Positions 10,019 to 17,952 of a stretch of DNA of 50,007 nt are shown here, in pieces. The position numbers and the translations under genes were made by a program. Within the stretch, counting starts at the first letter, position 1; every line of letters starts with the position of its first letter. Location: NCBI GenBank assembly GCA_040905365.1, contig JBBDRQ010000023.1, positions 1 through 50,007 of the forward strand. The letters are read 5' to 3'. Source of the DNA: JAHWKV01 sp040905365 (lineage in GTDB: Bacteria; Actinomycetota; CADDZG01; JAHWKV01). The notes under the pieces were generated by a model. The model was given only the letters and a program-made list of their open reading frames with translations. It ran no database searches and was not told where the DNA came from.

Positions 10019-11127
10019 TGGGTCAAAAGGTTCACCCCTACGGGTTACGGCTGGGAATCACCACCGACTGGAAGTCGCGGTGGTTTGCCGACGGTGCCCA
10101 GTACCGGGACTACGTAGAGCAGGACGACAAGATCCGCAAATACCTCACCAACCTGTTGCCGCACGCGGCGATCAGCCGGATGGAGATCGAGCGCACCCGC
10201 GAGCGTGTCCGGGTGACGGTGCACACCGCCCGTCCCGGCATCGTGATCGGCCGGCGTGGATCGCAGGCCGATGAGATTCGCGCCTATCTGGAGAAGATAG
10301 AGAGCAAGGCCGCTCGGGCGCAGACCGGTAAGGACATCAACATCCAGGTGAACCTGGACATCATCGAGGTCAAGAGCCCCGACACCGATGCCCAGCTTTT
10401 GTCCCAGGCTATCGCCGAGCAGCTGGCTTCCCGAGTGTCGTTTAGGCGGGCCATGCGCAAGGCCGTCACCACCGCTATGCGAGCGGGCGCGCTGGGCGTC
10501 AAGGTACAGACTTCCGGCCGGCTGGGCGGCAGCGAGATGAGCCGGACCGAGGGCTACCACGAGGGCAAGGTGCCCTTGCATACGCTACGGGCCGACATCC
10601 ACTACGGCTTTTCCGAGGCCCGCACCTCCGCCGGTCAGATCGGCGTGAAAGTTTGGATTTACAAGGGCGACGTTATCGTCCAGCGCGGACAGGGCAATCT
10701 TGAGGCGCAGCGCGTGCAGGCTGCTCAACTGGCCAGCAAGGCTCCGGCTTCTGCCCCTCGCAGGGGCCGTTCCCGTCCGCCGGCCGCTACGGTTAAGGTG
10801 AGCCGCACCGCACCGGAGCCGGCTGCTGCTGCGCCCGCCAAGCCTGCTGCTGCCCCAGCTGCAGCTAAGCCGGCCGCTGGGACCAAGACGGAGGCTCCCA
10901 AGACGGAGGCTCCCAAGACGGAGGCTCCCAAGACGGAGGCTCCCAAGACCGAGGCCAAACCTGCCGAGACCAAAGCGCAAGAGGCTCCCAAGTCCGAGGC
11001 AGCCAAGGCGGCCAAGACCAAGGCCGAAGCCCCCAAGCCGGCGGCCGAGGTCAAGCCGGCCGAGGCCCCCGAGACCGAGAGCTCCAAGGCGGACAAGGCC
11101 GATTCCTCCGAGGAGGGCAAGTCTTAG
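10018..11127 (+). CDS. rpsC: 30S ribosomal protein S3 (uS3) with long disordered C-terminal tail
   Basis: Residues 1 to about 215 are standard S3, with the KH domain GXXG loop visible as GIVIGRRGSQADEI and the C-terminal domain ending near KGDVIVQRGQG. The following 150 residues are Ala/Lys/Glu/Pro/Thr-rich and include four exact repeats of KTEAP. Total 369 residues against about 220-280 for most bacteria. S3 sits at the mRNA entry channel and has helicase activity in E. coli; the tail would extend from that solvent side. Expansion by tandem duplication is evident in the DNA. Confidence 0.96.
   Translation: MGQKVHPYGLRLGITTDWKSRWFADGAQYRDYVEQDDKIRKYLTNLLPHAAISRMEIERTRERVRVTVHTARPGIVIGRRGSQADEIRAYLEKIESKAARAQTGKDINIQVNLDIIEVKSPDTDAQLLSQAIAEQLASRVSFRRAMRKAVTTAMRAGALGVKVQTSGRLGGSEMSRTEGYHEGKVPLHTLRADIHYGFSEARTSAGQIGVKVWIYKGDVIVQRGQGNLEAQRVQAAQLASKAPASAPRRGRSRPPAATVKVSRTAPEPAAAAPAKPAAAPAAAKPAAGTKTEAPKTEAPKTEAPKTEAPKTEAKPAETKAQEAPKSEAAKAAKTKAEAPKPAAEVKPAEAPETESSKADKADSSEEGKS
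10885..10944 (+). repeat. Four exact 15-bp tandem repeats in rpsC
   Basis: The unit AAGACGGAGGCTCCC occurs four times without a mismatch (10885-10899, 10900-10914, 10915-10929, 10930-10944), followed by a decayed fifth. It encodes KTEAP. Copy number is likely to vary by slippage without breaking the frame. Confidence 0.95.
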
Positions 11128-11541
11128 ATGCTCAGCCCTCGTAAGACCAAGTTCCGCAAGCAGTTTCGCGGCAAGCGCCGCGGCATGGCCAAAGGCGGCA
11201 CTACTGTGCACTTCGGCGACTACGGGCTGCAGGCGCTGGATGCCGCCTGGATAACCAACCGGCAGATCGAAGCCGCCCGTGTGGCCATCACCCGCCACGT
11301 TCGCCGTGGCGGCCGGGTGTGGATCAGGATTTTTCCGGACAAGCCGTACACCAAGAAGCCGGCCGAGACCCGTATGGGTTCCGGTAAGGGCAACCCTGAG
11401 GGGTGGGTGGCCGTGGTCAAGCCCGGCAGGGTGATGTTCGAGCTGACCGGAGTGCCGGAGGAGGTCGCCAAGGAGGCGATGCGCCTGGCCGGGCATAAGC
11501 TGCCTATGAAGACCCGGTTTGTCACCAGGGAGGGCGAGTGA
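11128..11541 (+). CDS. rplP: 50S ribosomal protein L16 (uL16)
   Basis: A 137-residue protein that positions A-site tRNA at the central protuberance. Signatures are the basic N-terminus MLSPRKTKFRKQFRGKRRG and RMGSGKGNPEGWVAVVKPG, the segment carrying the hydroxylated Arg in some species. Starts directly after the rpsC stop and overlaps rpmC by 4 bp. Confidence 0.98.
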   Translation: MLSPRKTKFRKQFRGKRRGMAKGGTTVHFGDYGLQALDAAWITNRQIEAARVAITRHVRRGGRVWIRIFPDKPYTKKPAETRMGSGKGNPEGWVAVVKPGRVMFELTGVPEEVAKEAMRLAGHKLPMKTRFVTREGE

Positions 11542-11828
11542 GCATCAAGACCGACGAATATAGATCGCTCAGCTCCGGTGAGTTGGAGGAGAAGCTCGAA
11601 GAGGTGCAGGAGGAGTTTTTCAACCTGCGCTTTCAAAACGCCACCGGCCAGTTGGAGAACTACGCGCAGCTGGGTAAGGCCAAGCAGGACATCGCGAGAC
11701 TGCGCACAATCCTGCGCGAGCGGGATCTGGGTATCGAGCGCGAGGTGACCGAGACCAAGCCGGCCAAGCGGCGCAAGAAGAAGACAAAGGCCGATAAGGC
11801 CGACGAATCGGGAGCAAGCAATGGCTGA
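11538..11828 (+). CDS. rpmC: 50S ribosomal protein L29 (uL29) with basic tail
   Basis: GTG start in a GTGA overlap with the rplP stop. The first 70 residues are the two-helix L29 hairpin (LSSGELEEKLEEVQEEFFNL, then QLENYAQLGKAKQDIARLRT). A Lys-rich tail of about 25 residues (KPAKRRKKKTKADKAD) follows, making 96 residues against about 65 for the family. It sits at the tunnel exit beside L23. Confidence 0.96.
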   Translation: MSIKTDEYRSLSSGELEEKLEEVQEEFFNLRFQNATGQLENYAQLGKAKQDIARLRTILRERDLGIEREVTETKPAKRRKKKTKADKADESGASNG

Positions 11829-12078
11829 TAGGCCGCAACGTAAGACCAGAACAGGCTTTGTCGTGAGCGACAAGATGGACAAGACGGTCGTGGTGTCTAT
11901 CACCCAGACCGTCAAGCATCCCCTGTATAAGAAGATCTACAACCGCCGCGCCAAACTGTACGCGCACGACGAAACCAACGACGCCCACAACGGCGACAAG
12001 GTGGTCATCAGCGAGACCCGCCCGATGTCGAAGTCCAAGCGCTGGAGGGTTGTGGAAGTAATCGAGCGTGCTGAATGA
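11821..12078 (+). CDS. rpsQ: 30S ribosomal protein S17 (uS17)
   Basis: An 85-residue OB-fold 16S rRNA-binding protein. The pattern RKTRTGFVVSDKMDKTVVVS and the later GDKVVISETRPMSKSKRWRV are diagnostic. The ATG overlaps rpmC by 8 bp, and its stop overlaps rplN by 4 bp (ATGA). Confidence 0.98.
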   Translation: MADRPQRKTRTGFVVSDKMDKTVVVSITQTVKHPLYKKIYNRRAKLYAHDETNDAHNGDKVVISETRPMSKSKRWRVVEVIERAE

Positions 12079-12443
12079 TTCAGGCCGAATCCCGTTGCCG
12101 GGTTGCCGACAACACCGGTGCCCGCGAGGTGCTGGTTATCAAGGTCCTGGGTGGCTCCAGCCGGCGCTACGCGTCGTTGGGCGACATTGTCGTGGCCACC
12201 GTCAAGGACGCGTTGCCCAACCAGCAGGTAAAGCGCGGCGACGTGGTCAAGTGTGTTGTGGTGCGTACCTCCAAGCCCAAACGGCGCCCGGACGGCAGCT
12301 ACATCCGCTTCGACCAAAACGCCGTCGTGCTGATCAACGAGCAGCGCACCCCGCGCGGCACCCGTGTATTCGGTCCGGTAGCGCGGGAGTTGAGGGACCG
12401 TAAATTTATGAAGATCGTCTCGTTGGCCCCGGAGGTACTGTGA
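12075..12443 (+). CDS. rplN: 50S ribosomal protein L14 (uL14)
   Basis: A 122-residue protein of the subunit interface, at exactly the standard length. MIQAESRCRVADNTGAREVL and DQNAVVLINEQRTPRGTRVF are family signatures. In ATGA overlap with rpsQ and GTGA overlap with rplX. Confidence 0.98.
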   Translation: MIQAESRCRVADNTGAREVLVIKVLGGSSRRYASLGDIVVATVKDALPNQQVKRGDVVKCVVVRTSKPKRRPDGSYIRFDQNAVVLINEQRTPRGTRVFGPVARELRDRKFMKIVSLAPEVL

Positions 12444-12766
12444 TAGCCAAGATCAAAAAGGGTGACCGGGTGCAGATCCTGGCCGGCAAGGACTCCGGCA
12501 AGCAGGGCAGCGTGATCGCGGTCTTGCCAAAGGACAACCGGGTCCTGGTAGAGGGCGTCAACAAGGTCAAGCGGCACGAGAAGTACCGCCCGGCCCAGGG
12601 GCGCAGTGCCCAGGAGGGTGGAATCATCACTAAGGAATTGCCGGTGAACCTGTCCAACGTGGCGCTCATCTGCCCGGTGGACGGGGCGGTTCGCTCCCGG
12701 GTGCGGGTAGACGCCGACGGTTCTAAGGTCCGGATATGCAGCAAGTGTGAGAGTGAGCTGGGATAA
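12440..12766 (+). CDS. rplX: 50S ribosomal protein L24 (uL24), partial zinc-ribbon residues
   Basis: A 108-residue assembly-initiator protein. The N-terminal KOW motif is KKGDRVQILAGKDSGKQGSV. The C-terminal half contains ICPVDG and ICSKCE, which match the CPxC...CxxC zinc-ribbon pattern of some bacterial L24, but the second ligand position is Asp instead of Cys, so zinc binding is doubtful. GTG start in a 4-bp overlap with rplN. Confidence 0.97.
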   Translation: MIAKIKKGDRVQILAGKDSGKQGSVIAVLPKDNRVLVEGVNKVKRHEKYRPAQGRSAQEGGIITKELPVNLSNVALICPVDGAVRSRVRVDADGSKVRICSKCESELG

Positions 12767-13333
12767 GTGACGGCTAAGACTGCAGACGGCTACGAGCCGA
12801 GGCTGAAAAAGCTATACGACGAGCGGATCCGCCAGGAGCTGGCCGAGCGGTTCGAGGTCAACCTCATGGCCTCGCCCGGCTTGGACAAGATCGCGCTGAA
12901 CATGGGCGTGGGCGACGGCGTAGGCGAGCCCAAAGCCCTGGAGGGCGCGGTGGAGGATTTGTCGATCATCGCCGGGCAGCGCGCGGTGATCACCCGCTCC
13001 CGCAAAGCTATCTCCAACTTTAAGATTCGGGAGAACGTTGGGATCGGAGCTAGGGTAACCTTGCGCGGCAACCGCAAATGGGAGTTCTTGGACCGGCTGA
13101 TCACGCTGGCCATTCCCCGGATGCGGGACTTTCGGGGCCTATCCCCCAAAGGCTTCGACGGCCGGGGTAACTATTCGTTTGGGATTACCGATCAGACGAT
13201 CTTTCCGGAGATCGACTACGACAAGATTTTTAGGGTTCGGGGCATGGACATCACGATAGTGACCACCGCCGCGGACGACGAGGGCGGCCGGGCACTGCTG
13301 GACGCCTACGGCTTTCCGTTCATTAAGTCTTAA
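12767..13333 (+). CDS. rplE: 50S ribosomal protein L5 (uL5)
   Basis: A 188-residue 5S rRNA-binding protein of the central protuberance. Family motifs include KIALNMGVGDGVGEPK, AVITRSRKAISNFKIRENVG and FRGLSPKGFDGRGNYSFGI. GTG start immediately after the rplX stop. Slightly long at the N-terminus but within range. Confidence 0.97.
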   Translation: MTAKTADGYEPRLKKLYDERIRQELAERFEVNLMASPGLDKIALNMGVGDGVGEPKALEGAVEDLSIIAGQRAVITRSRKAISNFKIRENVGIGARVTLRGNRKWEFLDRLITLAIPRMRDFRGLSPKGFDGRGNYSFGITDQTIFPEIDYDKIFRVRGMDITIVTTAADDEGGRALLDAYGFPFIKS

Positions 13334-13347
13334 AGAGGAAGAAGTAA

Positions 13348-13533
13348 ATGGCAAAGAAGGCACTGGTAAACAAAGCTCAGCAAAAGCCCAAGTTCAAGGT
13401 GCGCGGGTACTATCGCTGCCGTCGGTGCGGGCGGCCCCGCGGCTACCTGCGCAAGTTCGGAATGTGCCGTCTGTGCGTCCGGGAGCTGGCCCACCGCGGC
13501 GAGTTGCCGGGCATCACGAAGTCGAGTTGGTGA
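13348..13533 (+). CDS. rpsN: 30S ribosomal protein S14, zinc-binding type Z (uS14)
   Basis: The short 61-residue zinc form of S14. Ligands are Cys24, Cys27, Cys40 and Cys43 (YYRCRRCGRP...GMCRLCVRE), with the C-terminal LPGITKSSW signature. Preceded by AGAGGAAGAA. Presence of the C+ form in the main operon suggests zinc-replete growth; a C- paralogue might lie elsewhere. Confidence 0.98.
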   Translation: MAKKALVNKAQQKPKFKVRGYYRCRRCGRPRGYLRKFGMCRLCVRELAHRGELPGITKSSW

Positions 13534-13543
13534 GGGCGAGAAC

Positions 13544-13942
13544 ATGACGATGACCGATCCCATAGCGGACATGCTGAGCAGGCTTCGCAACGCGAACACT
13601 GCGTCGCACGACACCGTCGATATCCCCAACTCCCGGCAGAAGCTGGCCATTACCCATATCCTCAAGGACGAGGGGTACATCGAGGAGTTCGAGGTGATTG
13701 CGGACCCGCCCGGAGAGACCCTCCGCATAACGCTTAAGTACCAACAGGATCGTTCCAAGACGATTCACGGGATACAGCGGGTGTCCCGGCCTGGGCTGCG
13801 CGTTTACAAGAAGTCGGCGGAGCTGCCCAAGGTGCTCGGAGGTATGGGCGTGGCCATCATCTCCACCTCGCAAGGTTTGATGACCGGGCGGCACGCCACC
13901 CAGCGCAAGCTCGGCGGCGAAGTGGTCGCACAGGTCTGGTAG
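13544..13942 (+). CDS. rpsH: 30S ribosomal protein S8 (uS8)
   Basis: A 132-residue central-domain 16S rRNA-binding protein; in E. coli also the translational repressor of the spc operon. MTDPIADMLSRLRNAN at the N-terminus and GVAIISTSQGLMTGRHA near the C-terminus are diagnostic. Two in-frame ATGs (13544 and 13550) are possible; GGGCGAG upstream fits either. Confidence 0.98.
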   Translation: MTMTDPIADMLSRLRNANTASHDTVDIPNSRQKLAITHILKDEGYIEEFEVIADPPGETLRITLKYQQDRSKTIHGIQRVSRPGLRVYKKSAELPKVLGGMGVAIISTSQGLMTGRHATQRKLGGEVVAQVW

Positions 13943-13954
13943 GAGGAATAACAA

Positions 13955-14491
13955 GTGAGTCGTATCGGAAAGACGCCCATCGCGGTCCCGCTGGGAGTGG
14001 AGGTCACTCTCGAGCCCGGGTTCGTGCGCGTCAAGGGCCCCAAGGGCACTTTGGAGCGTACGCTCCCGGAGGCGATCGAGGTGAGCCGCGAGGACGACAC
14101 GATCGTGGTCAAGCGCCCGTCCGAGGACGGGGAGCACCGCTCTTTGCACGGGTTGACCCGGACGTTGATTGCCAACCTCGTAAAGGGCGTCACCGAGGAG
14201 TTCACCCGTAATCTGGAGATTCACGGGGTCGGTTACCGGGCGATTCTCAAGGGCCAGGACCTGGAGCTGACTCTGGGGTACTCGCACCAAATCAGTTACC
14301 CGGCCCCCGAGGGCATAACCTTTGAGGTACCCACCCCCACGCGCATAACCGTGCGTGGGCCCAACAAGGAGCTGGTTGGGCAGGTGGCGGCCGAAATCCG
14401 CTCCAAGCGCCTCCCGGACCCGTACAAGCAAAAAGGTGTGCGGTACGAAGGAGAGGTCATCCGTAAGAAGGCAGGGAAGACGGCCAAGTGA
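13955..14491 (+). CDS. rplF: 50S ribosomal protein L6 (uL6)
   Basis: A 178-residue two-domain protein near the GTPase-associated centre. MSRIGKTPIAVPLGVEV, VKGPKGTLERTLP and the C-terminal LPDPYKQKGVRYEGEVIRKK are the classical signatures. GTG start preceded by AGGAGGA; GTGA overlap with rplR. Confidence 0.98.
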   Translation: MSRIGKTPIAVPLGVEVTLEPGFVRVKGPKGTLERTLPEAIEVSREDDTIVVKRPSEDGEHRSLHGLTRTLIANLVKGVTEEFTRNLEIHGVGYRAILKGQDLELTLGYSHQISYPAPEGITFEVPTPTRITVRGPNKELVGQVAAEIRSKRLPDPYKQKGVRYEGEVIRKKAGKTAK

Positions 14492-14838
14492 GAACTGTTT
14501 ACGAGCAAAGGATCAAGCGCCACCGGCGGCTGCGCAAGAAAATTGCGGGCACGCCCGACCGGCCGCGCCTGGCCGTGTTTCGCAGCAACCGGCATCTGTA
14601 CGCTCAGGTGATCGACGACCTCAACAGCACTACCGTGGCGGCGGCCTCTACCCTCGACCCGGCTTTAAAGGCCGGTTCCAACTCGGTGGACTCTGCGGCC
14701 AAGGTGGGTGAGCTCATCGCCGAGCGCGCCCTGGAAAACGGGCTGAGCACCGTGGTGTTCGACCGGGGCGGGTACCGTTTTCACGGCAAGATCAAGGCTC
14801 TTGCCGACGGTGCAAGAGAGAAAGGACTGAAATTTTGA
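14488..14838 (+). CDS. rplR: 50S ribosomal protein L18 (uL18)
   Basis: A 116-residue 5S rRNA-binding partner of L5. It contains the basic N-terminus (RIKRHRRLRKKIAGTPDRPR), LAVFRSNRHLYAQVIDD and VVFDRGGYRFHGKIKALADG. GTG start overlaps rplF by 4 bp; the stop overlaps the rpsE start. Confidence 0.98.
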   Translation: MRTVYEQRIKRHRRLRKKIAGTPDRPRLAVFRSNRHLYAQVIDDLNSTTVAAASTLDPALKAGSNSVDSAAKVGELIAERALENGLSTVVFDRGGYRFHGKIKALADGAREKGLKF

Positions 14839-15653
14839 TGGCCGGACCAACCGCACCAAGCACACAAGGTCCGTCCGGGCCGGGTGGGCCGCGCGGCGGC
14901 GGAGCCCCCGGCGGTCCCCGAGGCGGTGGTGGACCAGGCGGTCCCCGCGGCGGTGGTGGACCAGGCGGTCCCCGCGGCGGTGGTGGACCAGGCGGGCCCG
15001 GTGGACGGCGTTCAGGACCCGGAGGACCCGGAGGTTTTAGAGGCGGTCAGCAGGGAGGCCGCGGCGGCCGTCCCGGCGGCCCCCGGCAGGGAGGCCGCGG
15101 TCAGGACGATCGTTCCGGCTTCATCGAGAAGATAGTCGGCCGGCCGCGCCGTGTGGCCAAGGTCGTCAAGGGAGGCCGCCGGTTCTCGTTCAGCGCCCTG
15201 GTGGTCGTCGGCGACGGTAACGGCCGGGTAGGCGCCGGGAAGGGCAAGGCCCGCGAGGTGCCCTCGTCCATCCAGAAGGCGAGCGAGACTGCCCGCCGCT
15301 CGATGTTTTCGGTCCCCATGGTCAACGGCACGATCCCGCACGTGGTGATCGGCGAGGCTTCGGGCGCCCGGGTGCTGCTCAAGCCCGCTTCGCCCGGTAC
15401 CGGTGTTATCGCCGGGGGTCCGGTGCGGGCGGTCGTGGAGGCCGCCGGTATCAAGGACGTGCTGTCCAAGTCGCTGGGCTCGGCCAACAAGATCAACATC
15501 GTCAACGCCACGATCCAGGGGCTCAAGCAACTGGAGCGCCCGGAGGACGTCGCGGTGCGCCGCGGCAAGCGGATAGAGGACGTGGCTCCCCGCTACCTGT
15601 TCGAGCCTAACCAGGTCAAGGCCGAGGCGGCGTCGCAAGAGAATGGGCAGTAG
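14838..15653 (+). CDS. rpsE: 30S ribosomal protein S5 (uS5) with Gly/Arg/Pro-rich N-terminal extension
   Basis: The S5 body (about residue 93 onward) shows the double-stranded-RNA-binding fold (SFSALVVVGDGNGRVGAGKG) and the C-terminal domain, so accuracy and translocation functions should be normal. It is preceded by about 90 residues of GGPRGGGGP-type repeats and RGG-like segments, giving 271 residues against about 165-215 in most bacteria. The ATG at 14838 overlaps the rplR stop (TGATG); an in-frame TTG at 14835 has slightly better spacing from AAAGGA and may be used instead. RGG-rich tracts usually bind RNA nonspecifically; that role here is inference. Confidence 0.96.
   Translation: MAGPTAPSTQGPSGPGGPRGGGAPGGPRGGGGPGGPRGGGGPGGPRGGGGPGGPGGRRSGPGGPGGFRGGQQGGRGGRPGGPRQGGRGQDDRSGFIEKIVGRPRRVAKVVKGGRRFSFSALVVVGDGNGRVGAGKGKAREVPSSIQKASETARRSMFSVPMVNGTIPHVVIGEASGARVLLKPASPGTGVIAGGPVRAVVEAAGIKDVLSKSLGSANKINIVNATIQGLKQLERPEDVAVRRGKRIEDVAPRYLFEPNQVKAEAASQENGQ
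14883..14990 (+). repeat. 27-bp tandem repeats in rpsE
   Basis: Four 27-bp units (14883-14909, 14910-14936, 14937-14963, 14964-14990) encode GGPRGGGGP. The last two are identical, the second differs slightly and the first is diverged, which shows recent expansion toward the 3' side. A fragment of a fifth follows. Confidence 0.93.
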
Positions 15654-15654
15654 T

Positions 15655-15846
15655 ATGGCCAAGAACAAAAAGATCAGAGTTACTCAGATCAAGAGTTCCG
15701 CTTCCCGCCAAAAAGACCAGGGACGGACGCTCAAGGCTCTGGGGCTGCACCGCATGCGCGACACCGTCGAGCACGCCGACGTGCCCTCGATTAGAGGCAT
15801 GGTCTTTAAGGTCAGACATCTGGTAAGCGTCGAGGAGATTGATTAG
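15655..15846 (+). CDS. rpmD: 50S ribosomal protein L30 (uL30)
   Basis: A 63-residue protein of typical length. I chose the ATG at 15655 (MAKNKKIRVTQIKSSAS) over an upstream in-frame ATG at 15643 that lies within rpsE. The family pattern TLKALGLHRMRDTVEHAD and the ending MVFKVRHLVSVEEI are clear. Stop lies 1 bp ahead of the rplO GTG start. Confidence 0.97.
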   Translation: MAKNKKIRVTQIKSSASRQKDQGRTLKALGLHRMRDTVEHADVPSIRGMVFKVRHLVSVEEID

Positions 15847-15847
15847 C

Positions 15848-16291
15848 GTGGGTATGAAGCTGCACGACCTACATCCTGCGCCCGGCTCCACCAAGGACAG
15901 GATACGGGTTGGACGGGGCCGCTCGGGCCGGCGCGGCAAGACTGCCGGCCGGGGTACCAAGGGCGCAAAGGCACGCGGACAGATAGCCGTCGGATACGAG
16001 GGTGGTCAGATGCCGCTGCACATGCGGCTTCCCAAGCTGCCCGGCTTCCGCAATCCCAGCCGCGTCGAGTACACCGTGGTCAACCTCGGTGCGCTGAGTG
16101 AGTTCGAGGCCGGCACCGTGGTGGATCCCGAGCTGCTGAGGTCGAAGGGGATGGTGCGCAAAAAGGGTCCGGTCAAGGTACTGGGCCAAGGTGAAGTGTC
16201 GCAGTCCCTCACGGTCAAGGCGCACGCCTTCAGCCAGTCGGCGGTCACCAAGGTCGAAGCCGCAGGGGGAACCACGGAAACTCTTTCGTAG
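15848..16291 (+). CDS. rplO: 50S ribosomal protein L15 (uL15)
   Basis: A 147-residue late-assembly protein. The GTG at 15848 is preferred because GAGGAG lies 10 bp upstream and the protein then begins MGMKLHDLHPAPGS; an in-frame TTG at 15839 is too close to that site. Conserved GRGRSGRRGKTAGRGTKGAK and FEGGQ-like YEGGQMPLHMRLPKLPGF are present. secY follows 15 bp later. Confidence 0.97.
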   Translation: MGMKLHDLHPAPGSTKDRIRVGRGRSGRRGKTAGRGTKGAKARGQIAVGYEGGQMPLHMRLPKLPGFRNPSRVEYTVVNLGALSEFEAGTVVDPELLRSKGMVRKKGPVKVLGQGEVSQSLTVKAHAFSQSAVTKVEAAGGTTETLS

Positions 16292-16306
16292 TTAGGCAAT
16301 CGCGAC

Positions 16307-17593
16307 GTGCTCAAGGCAATACTCAACGCATTCAAGGTTCCAGAGCTACGTAACAAGATCCTGTTCACCCTGGCGATCATCGCCTTGTACCGCTTCGGCG
16401 CGTTCGTACCCTCGCCCGGCGTCGATCACGCGGCGGCCCGCCGGCTGACCGAGTCCTCCGACAACGTGGTGCTGCTGCTGAACCTGTTTTCGGGCGGCGC
16501 GCTTACCCAGCTGGCGGTCTTCGGGTTGGGCATCATGCCCTACATCACCGCCAGCATCATGATGCAGCTGCTGACGGTGGTCATCCCCAAGCTGGAGGAG
16601 TGGCGTAAGGAGGGCGAGGCCGGTACCAAAAAGATCACCCAGACCACCCGTTACGTAACAATCGCCCTGGCGGTTTTGCAGTCGACCGGTATCACGGTCA
16701 TGGCCCACAGCGGTGGTTTTTCCGACGGCTCCGGCCAGCCGGTGGACCTGATCCCCAACTTCACCGTGCCGCGGGTGGCGCTGATCGTGCTGACGCTCAC
16801 CGCCGGCACCGCCATGGTGATGTGGTTGGGCGAGCAGATCTCCCAGCGGGGCGTGGGCAACGGTATGTCGATCATCATCTTTGCCAGCATCATCTCCGCA
16901 ATGCCGGTCCAAGGGCAGCTGCTCCAGTCGCAGATGGGGTGGGCCGGCTTTAGCTTCCTGATGCTGATTGTGGGATCGCTCGTCGTGGGCATCGTGTTCA
17001 TCGAGCAGGGCCAGCGGCGGGTCCCGGTGCAGTACGCCAAGCGAATGGTGGGCCGCAAGATGTACGGCGGCGGCTCCACCTACATTCCTTTGAAGATCAA
17101 CCAGTCGGGGATTATCCCGATCATCTTCGCCTCCAGCGTCTTGTATTTCCCTTTGCTGGTGCTGACCGTTGTGCATTGGGAGCCGCTGCGCAGGTTCATC
17201 GAGAACCACCTCGGCAACCAGGCCTCACCGGTGCACATCTTGTTCTACGGCCTGCTGGTGGTGGGTTTCTCGTACTTCTACACGGCCATCGCATTCAACC
17301 CCGTCGACGTAGCCGACAACATGAAGAAATACGGCGGGTTCATCCCCGGCATCCGCCCGGGACGAGCCACTGCCGAGCATCTGAGCTTCATCCTCAACCG
17401 GATCACCCTGCCCGGAGCATTGTTCATCGCCTCCATCGCAATCATGCCGGGTATCGTGCTGGCCACCATGGGCGTGGAGTCCACCGCCCTGTTCGGCACC
17501 TCAATCCTGATTGCGGTAGGCGTGTCGCTGGAAACCATGAAGCAGGTGGAGTCGCAGCTGCTTATGCGCCACTACGAAGGATTTCTGTCGTGA
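16307..17593 (+). CDS. secY: Protein translocase subunit SecY
   Basis: A 428-residue inner-membrane channel of the Sec translocon with about ten hydrophobic helices. Typical features are the N-terminal LRNKILFTLAIIALYRFGAF, the RGVGNGMSIIIFASI helix and the cytoplasmic loops with RRVPVQYAKR and PGIRPGRATAEHL. GTG start, 15 bp behind rplO. Its TGA stop lies inside the left arm of a 17-bp inverted repeat (17589-17605), so a repeat element abuts the gene. Confidence 0.98.
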   Translation: MLKAILNAFKVPELRNKILFTLAIIALYRFGAFVPSPGVDHAAARRLTESSDNVVLLLNLFSGGALTQLAVFGLGIMPYITASIMMQLLTVVIPKLEEWRKEGEAGTKKITQTTRYVTIALAVLQSTGITVMAHSGGFSDGSGQPVDLIPNFTVPRVALIVLTLTAGTAMVMWLGEQISQRGVGNGMSIIIFASIISAMPVQGQLLQSQMGWAGFSFLMLIVGSLVVGIVFIEQGQRRVPVQYAKRMVGRKMYGGGSTYIPLKINQSGIIPIIFASSVLYFPLLVLTVVHWEPLRRFIENHLGNQASPVHILFYGLLVVGFSYFYTAIAFNPVDVADNMKKYGGFIPGIRPGRATAEHLSFILNRITLPGALFIASIAIMPGIVLATMGVESTALFGTSILIAVGVSLETMKQVESQLLMRHYEGFLS

Positions 17594-17751
17594 CGCCCCG
17601 GGGAGACTCTGTTGCCCCAGGCCGCACCTGGACGCCGATCGACTGCGTTGCTCGTTCGGGCACGTAGCCTCTGGCTACGCACCCTCCTCGCGCCTTGCGC
17701 TCGACGCCCAGGAGCGCCCTGGATGCGACGGTGCCTCCCCGGGGCGTCACG
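17589..17751. repeat. Long palindromic repeat element between secY and adk
   Basis: A perfect 17-bp inverted repeat forms the ends (17589-17605 and 17735-17751, CGTGACGCCCCGGGGAG and its complement). The interior is also an imperfect palindrome with a central GTAGCC-TCT-GGCTAC hairpin. This resembles REP/MITE-like non-coding elements of high-GC genomes. It covers the last 5 bp of secY and could act as a 3' stabiliser or terminator for the ribosomal operon; that role is inference. Confidence 0.8.
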
Positions 17752-17753
17752 GT

Positions 17754-17824
17754 CGTGACCCTCGTTGGGAGCCTCGTTGCCCCAGGACGCACCTGATGCC
17801 CGATCGACTGCGTTGCTCGTTCGG
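17754..17824. repeat. Direct half-copy of the secY-adk palindromic element
   Basis: This 71-bp stretch matches the left half of the adjacent palindrome (17589-17659). Both share GTTGCCCCAGG, CGCACCTG and a CGATCGACTGCGTTGCTCGT core. It lacks the right arm, so it looks like a truncated second insertion. The remainder up to adk (17825-17952) shows no gene and no convincing promoter. Confidence 0.75.
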
Positions 17825-17952
17825 CAGGGTCTCGATCGTTCGCTGGGAATTTTGCTTTCCGGTTGCGGTTAGGGTGGGAGTCTGCTGAGATCAGCGCCCA
17901 GCTAGCGGATTGTGTCAGAGTTTGAATTACCAGCGAGAAAAGGAATAGCGGC

